NCBI GenBank assembly: GCA_015487405.1
Contig: WFPV01000204.1
Location: forward strand, 1 to 9,723
Direction: 5' to 3'
Length of the DNA stretch: 9,723 nt
Source: Aquifex sp.
GTDB lineage: Bacteria > Aquificota > Aquificia > Aquificales > Aquificaceae
Positions 1 through 6,391 of this stretch are shown here, piece by piece. The position numbers were made by a program, and so were the translations under genes. Each line of letters begins with the position of its first letter. The first letter of the stretch is position 1. The notes below the pieces were generated by a model. The model was not told the origin of the DNA, searched no databases, and worked only from the letters and a program-made list of their open reading frames with translations.

Positions 1-654
1 CCTTCTCCTTTCGTCTATCTTCTTGGCAAGCTCCCAGTCTATCTGGGGGTCAAGGGAGGCTAAGATAAAGAGGGGTGCGGTGTTTATGTTTATCCTCCCG
101 TCCGAGAAGGTGGTGAGGAGCTCGTAAAGTCCCGGTTTTTGAATCTCCCCTCCCTTCTTTCCGTATAAATCCTCTTTGCTTTCCCAGAAGAGCTCAAGCT
201 CGTAAATAGAATCCATGGGAGCACGCTTTACGGGGTATTTCGTATCTAAGTAGCCCTCCTCCTGTCCGGTCCATATCAGTATTCTTCTCTTTATCTCGGG
301 GTCAATCTCTAAGTAAAAAAAGAGTCTGTCAAAGACTCCCTCAAGTCCCTTCAGCTTTTTTAAATAGTTGGGGTTCAAAAACCTGTCCTCGTCTACAATT
401 TGTGCTCTCACCGTTCCAAGAGGAGTCTCAAACTCGTAGTTCCGAGCCCACAGGTCAGTAAGAGCGTCGTAACTTTTTTCCTCCTTTTTTAAGAGCTCTA
501 TCACGCGAAGCGTAAGTGATTTTAAGACTAAATACTGCTTCTCCTTCGTGTAAATTCTCCTAAATAGAAGGTCTGTGTTGCTCACACTCTGGAGGAGACT
601 CACCGTCTGGTAGCTCAGTGTGAGAACTATAGCTAAGACGAGAACTATAATCAT
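1..654 (-). CDS. gspK: GspK-like minor pseudopilin, type II secretion (3' end beyond window)
   Basis: The reading frame is open from an ATG at 654 to the left edge, giving 218 residues with no stop; the C-terminus is missing. GspK is the large minor pseudopilin that, with GspI and GspJ, caps the type II secretion pseudopilus in the periplasm. A hydrophobic helix fills residues 2-19. Family landmarks are visible: IVDEDRFLNPNYL (86-98, matching the D..G.FNLN region), a helix-hairpin-like stretch with PVKRAPMDSIYELE (141-154), and INTAP at 190-194, which is the characteristic GspK motif. The start overlaps the gspN-like stop as ATGA, suggesting translational coupling. An in-frame TAA lies 20 codons upstream with no ATG, GTG or TTG in between, so the ATG is the only standard start. 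It leaves no charged prepilin leader, which is odd. The assignment is strong from motifs and operon; the leader question is open. Confidence 0.82.
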   Translation of the reverse strand, partial: MIIVLVLAIVLTLSYQTVSLLQSVSNTDLLFRRIYTKEKQYLVLKSLTLRVIELLKKEEKSYDALTDLWARNYEFETPLGTVRAQIVDEDRFLNPNYLKKLKGLEGVFDRLFFYLEIDPEIKRRILIWTGQEEGYLDTKYPVKRAPMDSIYELELFWESKEDLYGKKGGEIQKPGLYELLTTFSDGRININTAPLFILASLDPQIDWELAKKIDERRR

Positions 655-1292
655 CTGGGTCTTACCGAGAGGTTTTCCAAAGAGCCCACCACTTCCACGG
701 TGATGCCCTTCCCTTTAAAGAGTGCGGAGACTCCGGATTTTAAAGGATTCTTTCTGTTTAGTTTGAGCTTTCCTGAGCCTTTCAGCTCCATACCGAGGTA
801 GCTCACACTTCCCGTAAAACTCTCTCCGCGGAAGTTCAGGGAAATTTTATCTAAATTTAAGTTTTTATTAGATACGCCTTCGGCGTGGAAAGTTCCGTAG
901 ATTCCTTCGGAAATTTTCAGATTAGCCCGCAAAAGCTTTACGCTCTTGCTACATCTAAAGTCTTTAAAAGAAAGCCTCAGCTCTCCTGAAAGGTTGTATA
1001 AAACTTCCGAAGGCTTCCCCCTACAGAGTAGGGTAGCCCTCACTCCGAAGGGAACGAGAGCGAGCTCCAACTTGTCAAAGCTTGCGATTTCCTCGTTTCC
1101 TACAAATATCCTTCCCTTACCGAAGGTAATTTTATTAATTTCCTCCTTAATTCCGCTTGAGAGTAAGAAAATCTTGTTTTTCTGGAGGAGACTTTCCAGA
1201 AAGAGGTACTTGGGAAAGAACAGGAATACGCCGATGGCTGTCAAGATAAGCGTTAGTATAAAGCCGAGGAGGAGCTTAGAAAATCTCCTCAT
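651..1292 (-). CDS. gspN: GspN-like type II secretion accessory protein
   Basis: This is a 213-residue protein with a short basic N-terminus (MRRFSK) and one hydrophobic segment at about residues 7-26. The rest is a soluble domain rich in alternating beta-like strands, presumably periplasmic. That layout, and the position between gspD and gspK, match GspN, a bitopic inner-membrane protein found in some type II secretion operons. The LVPFG..A and later GSGKL / GKG..V segments resemble the repeated beta pattern of GspN/AsmA-like domains, but I see no diagnostic motif, so the name rests largely on context. At 213 residues it is shorter than the roughly 250-300 residues usual for GspN. Its start overlaps the gspD stop by 17 bp; GAGG ends only 3 nt before the ATG, so coupling to gspD probably assists initiation. 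Alternatives are a GspC- or GspM-like bitopic protein. Confidence 0.55.
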   Translation of the reverse strand: MRRFSKLLLGFILTLILTAIGVFLFFPKYLFLESLLQKNKIFLLSSGIKEEINKITFGKGRIFVGNEEIASFDKLELALVPFGVRATLLCRGKPSEVLYNLSGELRLSFKDFRCSKSVKLLRANLKISEGIYGTFHAEGVSNKNLNLDKISLNFRGESFTGSVSYLGMELKGSGKLKLNRKNPLKSGVSALFKGKGITVEVVGSLENLSVRPR

Positions 1293-3171
1293 CTTCCTCT
1301 ACCGTTTGTATTTCTTCCCTTTTCTTTTCTTTCTTTTTTAAGGCTTTCATTAGCTCCTCTGCGAGCTTTTTATGTTCTTCCGTAATCTTGGAGAGCTCCT
1401 GGGGTGAGGATACTACGTAGGGTGTTATGAAGATAAAGAGGCTGGTTTTGTCCTTCTCCCTCTTGTCGTAGCGAAAGAGATGGCCCATGAGGGGAATATC
1501 TCCCAAGAGGGGAACCTTCTCGGTAGTCATGAGGGTTTTCCTGCTTATGAGTCCACCTATCACCACGGTCTGACCATTTTCTATGACTACGTCGGAGTTG
1601 AGCTCTCTGTTGGAGGTTATGGGAACGGTGTAGTTGAGTCCGGCAACCTCGTTGGTGAGGTATCCGGTGATTTCCTTAAGGGTTAAACTTATTATGAGCC
1701 TAATGTTTTTCTCGGTAATTCTCGGGGTTATCTTTAGCTCCAAGCCCACATCCTTGTAGTCGTAGGTGATTATGGGATTTCCGTTAACGTCGTATTTAAT
1801 CCCGGTGGGGAAGGGGACGACCTGTCCCACCTTTATGGTTGCTTCCTGATTATCAAGAGTGAGAATCTTGGGGTTGGAGACCACGTGAAAGCCTGTCCCC
1901 TGCTCTAAGAGGGAGAAGAGAAATACAAGGTCGGGGAAGAAGAACTCTACGTTTCCTATGTTCACCTTGGTTCCGGACTCGGAGAAGGCTCCTATTACGA
2001 AGTTCCCTGCCTGGAAGGCATTGAAGATGTCGGTGAGGGTAGCTCCCTTGAAAGCCGCTCCCCCTTTCGTTCCCAAGATTTGCCACCTTATTCCTTTCTC
2101 CAGTATATCCTTTGCGGAGGCTTCCACTATGGCGGCAGACAGGAGAACCTGTCTTCTCCTGACGTCCAGCTTCCTCACGAAACGCTTAACCGCTTCGTAT
2201 TCCGCTTTGGTTGCGTAGAGTATAAGAGAGTTACTCCTTTTGTCTATCCCTATTTTCATTCCGCTTTTTAGAGATATGGTAGATGTTTGGAAGGAGACAG
2301 TGGTTCCTTTTTTGTTTTTTGTCTGGACTGTTCGGGGGCTTTTCGTTTTAATGCCTTTAAAGAGGCTGGACAGGCTTTTGTATATCTCCTCCGCGGATAT
2401 GAAGTTTAGGGGAATTATGTAGAAACTTCTCTCGGTTTCGGTGGATTCGGGGGTGTCAACCTGTTTGATGATTTGCTCAACGAGGGGGAGTAAATCCTTG
2501 TGAGTATAAACCGCGAGGCTTCCCACCTCGTCCACCGCGGAAAATACGGAAGGCTCACCGTATTTCTTGGAAGAGAGTGTAGAAATGGGTTGAAGGAGCC
2601 TCGCAACGTAAGAGGGTTTCACATACTCTAAGTTAAATACCTTAACCGTTCCCCCCGACTTTCCGCTGTCTATCAGGTTCAGGATTTGGCGAACCTTGTT
2701 TATGGAATCCGCGTAATCAGCTATTATTATGGCGTTAGCCTGCTGGTTGTGTGCCACTCTTCCGTAGGGGGAGAGAAAAGGTCTTATTGTGTTTATAGCC
2801 TGTGCGGCGTTCACGTTCTCAAGCTTGTAAACCATCGTTATGAGCTCCCCTCCCCTGCTCTTCTTTGTCCGGGTAAAGGGAACTCCTTGGGTGGAAGGAA
2901 GTATCTTTATGGTGCTTCCTTCGTCAATGAGTGCGTATCCCTGCATGGCGAGTGCTTGAGAAAAAAGCTCCAAGGCTTCCTGAGGGGTGAGTTCCCTGTT
3001 TGAGATTATCGTTATCTTTCCCCTGACTCTGGGATCTATTACGAGGTTCTTTCCGGTGAGCTTTGCTATCTCGGTGGCAACAGTTTTTATATCTACTTCA
3101 TCAAAGTTTAAAATTACGCTCGCGAAAGCGAGCGTCCCCAAAATCAATAGTAAAGAAATTATTTTCTTCAT
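1276..3171 (-). CDS. gspD: Type II secretion secretin GspD
   Basis: GspD forms the multimeric outer-membrane channel through which folded proteins leave the periplasm. The 631-residue protein starts with a Sec signal peptide (MKKIISLLLILGTLAFA, 1-17, likely cut before Ser18). An N0 domain follows (about 18-92), then N1 (about 112-170), N2 (about 175-240) and N3 (about 248-336, with a polar Lys/Ser/Thr-rich loop at 275-300). The secretin beta-barrel domain spans about 340-590. Diagnostic stretches are VSNPKILTLDNQEATIKVGQ (431-450), VPLLGDIPLMGHLF (553-566) and FITPYVV (581-587). The last 40 residues are charged and helical, ending in EEDEEIF, and could be a pilotin-binding or S-like tail. The start is supported by AAGGGG 7 nt upstream (complement of 3179-3184) and by the ATGA overlap with the preceding membrane-protein gene. 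Length and domain order are normal for the family. Confidence 0.95.
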   Translation of the reverse strand: MKKIISLLLILGTLAFASVILNFDEVDIKTVATEIAKLTGKNLVIDPRVRGKITIISNRELTPQEALELFSQALAMQGYALIDEGSTIKILPSTQGVPFTRTKKSRGGELITMVYKLENVNAAQAINTIRPFLSPYGRVAHNQQANAIIIADYADSINKVRQILNLIDSGKSGGTVKVFNLEYVKPSYVARLLQPISTLSSKKYGEPSVFSAVDEVGSLAVYTHKDLLPLVEQIIKQVDTPESTETERSFYIIPLNFISAEEIYKSLSSLFKGIKTKSPRTVQTKNKKGTTVSFQTSTISLKSGMKIGIDKRSNSLILYATKAEYEAVKRFVRKLDVRRRQVLLSAAIVEASAKDILEKGIRWQILGTKGGAAFKGATLTDIFNAFQAGNFVIGAFSESGTKVNIGNVEFFFPDLVFLFSLLEQGTGFHVVSNPKILTLDNQEATIKVGQVVPFPTGIKYDVNGNPIITYDYKDVGLELKITPRITEKNIRLIISLTLKEITGYLTNEVAGLNYTVPITSNRELNSDVVIENGQTVVIGGLISRKTLMTTEKVPLLGDIPLMGHLFRYDKREKDKTSLFIFITPYVVSSPQELSKITEEHKKLAEELMKALKKKEKKREEIQTVEEDEEIF

Positions 3172-3599
3172 ACCACGTCCCCTTCCCTCGGAAGGAACAG
3201 CAGAACTCCCAGTGTGCTTATTGTGTAGCCCAAAAGAACGCTCGGCAGGTGTCCCGAAAAGACGAACATGGCGTATCCTACGAAGTAGGGAAGAGTGATA
3301 AGGGCGTAGCTCCAGAAGTATCTTCTCATGGCGATGTATCCCCAGTATTCTCCCTCCGCCTTAACGGGTAAGAATATCTTTCTTACTAAAAACGCTACCG
3401 CGTAAGCGAAGGCTCCGCTCAGTAGCTCCGCTATATAGACGTATTTTACGAGTTTCGGGGAAACGGGTAGCTTGAAGTAGGGGTAAAGTATGAAGGCTCC
3501 CACCAGCAGGAGCGTGTAGCCGAAAATTACTGAGTAGGCAAACTGGCGAGCTCTCTTTATGAATAACTGCTTCTTGTCTTGAGTATCTCTCTCAGCCAT
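3168..3599 (-). CDS. Small membrane protein, four predicted helices, unknown function
   Basis: I do not recognise this 143-residue protein. Hydrophobic segments at about 20-40, 51-73, 95-115 and 118-136 predict four transmembrane helices. The N-terminus is charged (MAERDTQDKK), and basic/aromatic loops (FIKRARQF, IAMRRYFW) precede helices 1 and 3, consistent with cytoplasmic positions. No catalytic motif, signal peptide or metal-binding pattern is evident. The ATG overlaps the end of purA by 43 bp and is supported by AGAGGG 10 nt upstream (complement of 3610-3615), inside purA. The stop overlaps the gspD start as ATGA. Being wedged between purA and gspD in one overlapping transcript makes translation very likely and could suggest a secretion-related membrane role, but that is inference from position only. 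Confidence 0.8.
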   Translation of the reverse strand: MAERDTQDKKQLFIKRARQFAYSVIFGYTLLLVGAFILYPYFKLPVSPKLVKYVYIAELLSGAFAYAVAFLVRKIFLPVKAEGEYWGYIAMRRYFWSYALITLPYFVGYAMFVFSGHLPSVLLGYTISTLGVLLFLPREGDVV

Positions 3600-4855
3600 A
3601 GGTATTCATCCCTCTTTGGTCCCGTTGATAGCATGACTACGGGAACGCCCGTGTACTCCTCAATGAACTTTATGTATTCTTTAGCTTCCGGAGGAAGCTC
3701 CTCGGGATTTCTTATCCCTTTGGTGGAACGTTTCCATCCCTTGAAGGTTTTATAAATGGGTTTTACTTTCGTGAGAACAGAGTAAGAAGCTGGGAAGTGC
3801 TCTATCCTTTCTCCCTCGTACTCGTAGGCTACTGCGACTTTCACCTCCTCAAAGCCATCAAGGACGTCAAGCTTGGTTATGACAAAACCGTGGAGTCCGT
3901 TCACCTGAACAGCATACTTCAGAGCTACGAGGTCTAACCATCCGCACCTTCTCGGTCTTCCGGTCGTTGAGCCGTACTCCCCTCCCAGCTCTCTGAGTTT
4001 TTCGCCCTCCTCTCCTTTTAGTTCTGTAGGGAAGGGTCCTTCTCCTACGCGTGTGGTGTAAGCCTTGGCAACTCCGAGGAAGTAGGCGTCCGCAAAGTAG
4101 TTGGGGGGGAGTCCTGTTCCGTTGGAAAGTCCCAACGCGGAGGAGTTTGAGGAAGTTACGTAGGGGTAGGTTCCCATATCTATGTCAAGGAGCGTCCCTT
4201 GTGCTCCCTCAAAGAGAACGCTCTTGTTGTTTTTCATAAAGAACTGAAGAACGTCTCCGACGTTGTTTTTAAATTTTTCATAAATTCGCAGTTGTTTTTC
4301 GTAAATTTCTTCAAGCTCTAAAGAAAAGTTTTCACAAAAGACCTTCTCGCAGATGTTTTTAACAAATTCCAGGTTATCCTTAAGGAGTTCGTAGAATCTC
4401 TTTTCGTCCGTAAGGTCGCTTATCCTTATTCCTCTCCTTCCGTATTTGAACATGTAAGCGGGTCCTATACCTCTCAGAGTCGTCCCTATCCCCTTCTTTC
4501 TTTCAAAGAGGCTGTCAAGGAGTTTGTGGTAAGGCATAACGAGGTGAACGCGGTCGCTTATTATGAACCTCTCTTTTACGGGAATTCCCTTTTCTTCTAA
4601 GTTCTTGACCTCCTCTTCCAGAACCTCAAGGTCAACAACCATCCCCTGAGCTATAACTCCCACCACATGCTCGTGGAGTATTCCTGTGGGAAGGAGGTGG
4701 AGGATGAACTTCTGGTCGTTCACTACGACCGTGTGTCCCGCGTTGCTTCCTCCTTGGTATCTTGCGGTGATTTCAAAGCTCTCCGAGAGGAGGTCAACAA
4801 TCTTTCCCTTTCCTTCGTCTCCCCACTGAGCACCTAAAATTACGAGCTTTTCCAT
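3557..4855 (-). CDS. purA: Adenylosuccinate synthetase
   Basis: PurA condenses IMP with aspartate using GTP to form adenylosuccinate, the first committed step from IMP to AMP, in the cytoplasm. The 432-residue length is normal for the family. Visible motifs are the GTP-binding GDEGKGK (12-18) with catalytic Asp13, GGSNAGHT (35-42) with catalytic His41, the IMP-contacting GTTLRGIGPAY (124-134), FEGAQG.LLDID.GTYPYVTSSN (215-237), TRVGEGPFPTE (268-278), TTGRPRRCGWLD (297-308) and the guanine-recognition TKLD (327-330). The start is backed by AGAGGG 6 nt upstream (complement of 4862-4867). It is the first gene of a leftward run of overlapping genes leading into type II secretion genes. The last dozen residues (LREILKTRSSYS), which overlap the next gene, extend past the conserved core. 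Confidence 0.98.
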   Translation of the reverse strand: MEKLVILGAQWGDEGKGKIVDLLSESFEITARYQGGSNAGHTVVVNDQKFILHLLPTGILHEHVVGVIAQGMVVDLEVLEEEVKNLEEKGIPVKERFIISDRVHLVMPYHKLLDSLFERKKGIGTTLRGIGPAYMFKYGRRGIRISDLTDEKRFYELLKDNLEFVKNICEKVFCENFSLELEEIYEKQLRIYEKFKNNVGDVLQFFMKNNKSVLFEGAQGTLLDIDMGTYPYVTSSNSSALGLSNGTGLPPNYFADAYFLGVAKAYTTRVGEGPFPTELKGEEGEKLRELGGEYGSTTGRPRRCGWLDLVALKYAVQVNGLHGFVITKLDVLDGFEEVKVAVAYEYEGERIEHFPASYSVLTKVKPIYKTFKGWKRSTKGIRNPEELPPEAKEYIKFIEEYTGVPVVMLSTGPKRDEYLWLREILKTRSSYS

Positions 4856-4912
4856 AGATAACCCTCTTTCAGAAGTGGAACACCGAAGAATTTAATATAC
4901 CATTAAAAAATT
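4856..4912. promoter_or_regulatory. Divergent purA / acuC promoter region with AT-rich inverted repeat
   Basis: These 57 bp must hold the promoters of both divergent units. The right half is strikingly AT-rich. It contains a perfect 6-bp inverted repeat, TTTAAT-ATACC-ATTAAA (4891-4907), which overlaps the best -10 candidates on both strands: TAATAT at 4893-4898 for acuC, and TATATT read leftwards for purA. No good -35 hexamer is visible for either. The purA side has a clear Shine-Dalgarno (complement of 4862-4867), whereas none precedes the acuC ATG. The repeat could be an operator, or simply two face-to-face -10 elements. The role is inference. Confidence 0.5.
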
Positions 4913-5857
4913 ATGAAAAGGGTAGGATACATTTACGACGATATCTACCTCAAGCACGACTGGGAAGACCACCCGGAACACAAGGGAAGACTCTTGTCCA
5001 TTCAGGAGCACGTCCAAAAGAGCGGTATAGCGGACAAGCTAATTCCCATAAAACCGAGGAGAGCTACAGCTGAAGAGGTAGCACTAAACCACGACCCTGC
5101 TTACATTCAAGAAATTCACGACTTTTGCAAGTCTGGAGGGGGCTTTTTAGACCCAGACACCTACGCCGTTCCCGAAACCTACGACGTAGCCCTCTACGCG
5201 GTGGGAGGAGTCCTTGAAGGAATAGACAGAATTCTTAAGGGAGAGGTTGATAGAGTTTTTTGTGCGGTAAGACCCCCGGGACACCACGCGGAATACGCAA
5301 AAGCTATGGGATTCTGCATCTTTAACAACGTAGCCATCGGAGCCCATTACCTTAGGAAGGTGAAAAAACTGAACAGAGTCTTCATCATAGATTTTGACGC
5401 CCACCACGGAAACGGCACCCAGAGGAGTTTCTATCAGGACAACACAGTTTTTTACTTCTCCACCCACCAGTATCCCTTCTATCCGGGAACCGGCTCTGCG
5501 GACGAGCAGGGTGTGGGTGAAGGATACGGCTATACGGTCAACGTTCCCATGTCCGCAGGAGCGGGAGACTACGAGTATAAGCCCTTTTACGAACAGCTCC
5601 TTCCGGAGCTCATGGAAAGGTTTAAGCCCGAGTTCGTCTTAGTCTCTGCAGGATACGACCTTCACGCGGACGACCCGCTGACTTACCTTAACGTCACCAA
5701 CGAGGGAGTGAGAAATATAGTGAAGAATATATTAAAAACTGCGGATAGGTTGGAGGCTCCCGTTCTATTTGCACTGGAAGGAGGATATAACCTGAGGGCA
5801 CTTGGTGAGTGTGCGGTAATAACCTTAGAAGAGATGTTAAAGGATGAGCAGGTTTAA
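4913..5857 (+). CDS. acuC: Class II-like zinc deacetylase, histone deacetylase / AcuC superfamily
   Basis: This 314-residue protein has the full arginase/deacetylase active site and should remove acetyl groups from acetyl-lysine or an acetylated amine, with zinc as catalyst. Landmarks are HPEHKGRL (20-27), RPPGHHAE (120-127) with the His124/His125 relay pair, DFDAHHGNGT (160-169) and SAGYDLHADDPL (245-256). The zinc ligands are Asp162, His164 and Asp249. LEGGYNL (288-294) supplies the transition-state Tyr292. The RPPGHH and LEGGYN signatures point to the class II / acetylpolyamine-amidohydrolase branch. The crystallised Aquifex HDLP, as I recall it, is longer (about 375 residues) and class I-like, so this would be a different paralogue. 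The acuC label (acetoin utilisation) is a family name; no acetoin genes are near. No Shine-Dalgarno precedes the ATG. The 3' end overlaps the next gene by 14 bp. The substrate is unknown. Confidence 0.93.
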   Translation: MKRVGYIYDDIYLKHDWEDHPEHKGRLLSIQEHVQKSGIADKLIPIKPRRATAEEVALNHDPAYIQEIHDFCKSGGGFLDPDTYAVPETYDVALYAVGGVLEGIDRILKGEVDRVFCAVRPPGHHAEYAKAMGFCIFNNVAIGAHYLRKVKKLNRVFIIDFDAHHGNGTQRSFYQDNTVFYFSTHQYPFYPGTGSADEQGVGEGYGYTVNVPMSAGAGDYEYKPFYEQLLPELMERFKPEFVLVSAGYDLHADDPLTYLNVTNEGVRNIVKNILKTADRLEAPVLFALEGGYNLRALGECAVITLEEMLKDEQV

Positions 5858-6137
5858 GTATAGGAGCGGAAAGGTAAAGGTTGAGCACACTCTGCTTGAA
5901 GGATTGAAGGATTACTTAAAAGAGATAGAAAAGTGGGACTGCGTGGAGAGCATAATTCCCGGAAGAATCGTTCGCCAAAACAAGGGAAGGGGGAGCAAGG
6001 GACTGTTCCTTAAATATAAAACTATAAGCGGATACAAGCTCCTCTATAAAACTGGAACCTCCGTTCAGGAGGTTTTCGTTGTTTGTAGCGATTACGAAGA
6101 GTTTGAGAAGAGGTTTAAAGATACCTTCGGTGAGTAA
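5844..6137 (+). CDS. Small conserved protein, DUF2103-like
   Basis: This is a 97-residue basic protein. The order FKYRSGKVKVEHTLLEGL (4-21), SIIPGRIVR (36-44), a central KTISGYKLLYKTG (59-71) and VQEVFVV (74-80) match my memory of DUF2103 proteins, small conserved bacterial and archaeal proteins sometimes described as putative metal-binding. His15, Cys33 and Cys82 are the only obvious candidate ligands, and they do not form a standard motif. No signal peptide or membrane helix is seen. The ATG lies inside the end of the deacetylase gene (14-bp overlap, different frame), implying one transcript and coupled translation. The basic N-terminus and the GRIVRQNKGRGSKG loop (40-53) could contact nucleic acid, but that is speculation. 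The gene is tail-to-tail with the remnant on the other strand, the two stop codons being adjacent. Confidence 0.75.
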   Translation: MSRFKYRSGKVKVEHTLLEGLKDYLKEIEKWDCVESIIPGRIVRQNKGRGSKGLFLKYKTISGYKLLYKTGTSVQEVFVVCSDYEEFEKRFKDTFGE

Positions 6138-6386
6138 TTAGAAATCATACTCCTCTCTTTGATTCAGTTCCGCTTTCTTCATACCTTTAACGTCACCTTT
6201 GTAAAGATACAAGTAAGCCTTTATCTTTCTCCCGTTTTCCAGCTCAACCACATCCTCAATCCGCTCGTAATAGAACGGAATACCCTCATGCTCGTCAAGT
6301 TTTTTTAACGTTTCCTCGTCTACTTCGTAAACCTCACCTCTAACTTTCCTTTTTTCCCTAAAATTCTTGTCGTACTTCTTAAAATA
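6138..6386 (-). pseudogene. C-terminal remnant of a gamma-glutamylcyclotransferase (GGCT/AIG2-like) gene
   Basis: The minus strand is open for 82 codons from just after in-frame TAG TAA (6392-6387) to a TAA at 6138-6140. It contains no ATG, GTG or TTG near its upstream end; the first GTG and ATG come deep inside the conserved part. The translation includes VRGEVYEVDEETLKKLDEHE, then GIPFYYERIEDVV and a KIKAYLYLYKGDV tail. This is the second half of the GGCT/AIG2/YtfP fold, including the glutamate of LDEHEG that corresponds to the catalytic acid. The family's N-terminal half, with its YGTLR.G substrate loop, should lie upstream, but that space is occupied by the oppositely oriented fumarase gene, and stops interrupt the frame. 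I read this as a 5'-truncated gene. Translation from a rare start such as TTT or AAG cannot be excluded but seems unlikely. Confidence 0.7.
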
Positions 6387-6391
6387 TTACT
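6380..6391 (+). promoter_or_regulatory. Possible -10 element for the fumarase gene, short or no leader
   Basis: TAAAATATTACT lies directly before the ATG at 6392. If TAAAAT (6380-6385) is the -10, transcription would begin at or within a few bases of the start codon, and no Shine-Dalgarno is present. I find no convincing -35 at the expected distance. Tentative. Confidence 0.28.

Noticed and set aside
300..330. A7/T7 run in gspK as a slippage site
   Set aside because: The run lies in the middle of a continuous conserved domain, is shorter than A8, and slippage would have no obvious useful product.
946..1341. 131-codon open frame on the plus strand across the gspN-like gene and gspD end
   Set aside because: Antisense shadow of two overlapping genes with family or operon support; its translation is Ser/Leu/Arg-rich with no recognisable domain.
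2686..3371. Several plus-strand frames of about 100 codons opposite gspD and the membrane-protein gene
   Set aside because: They lie antisense to well-supported genes, overlap each other and show no protein-like motif.
4856..4912. Purine riboswitch ahead of purA
   Set aside because: The leader is far too short for a purine aptamer and no paired stems flanking conserved loops are present.
5147..5467. 106-codon minus-strand frame opposite the deacetylase
   Set aside because: Covers the catalytic-motif region of acuC in antisense; composition follows from the opposite strand.
6138..6391. Non-coding RNA in the gap between the DUF2103-like gene and fumarase
   Set aside because: The gap is explained by the minus-strand GGCT-like coding remnant, with clear protein conservation.
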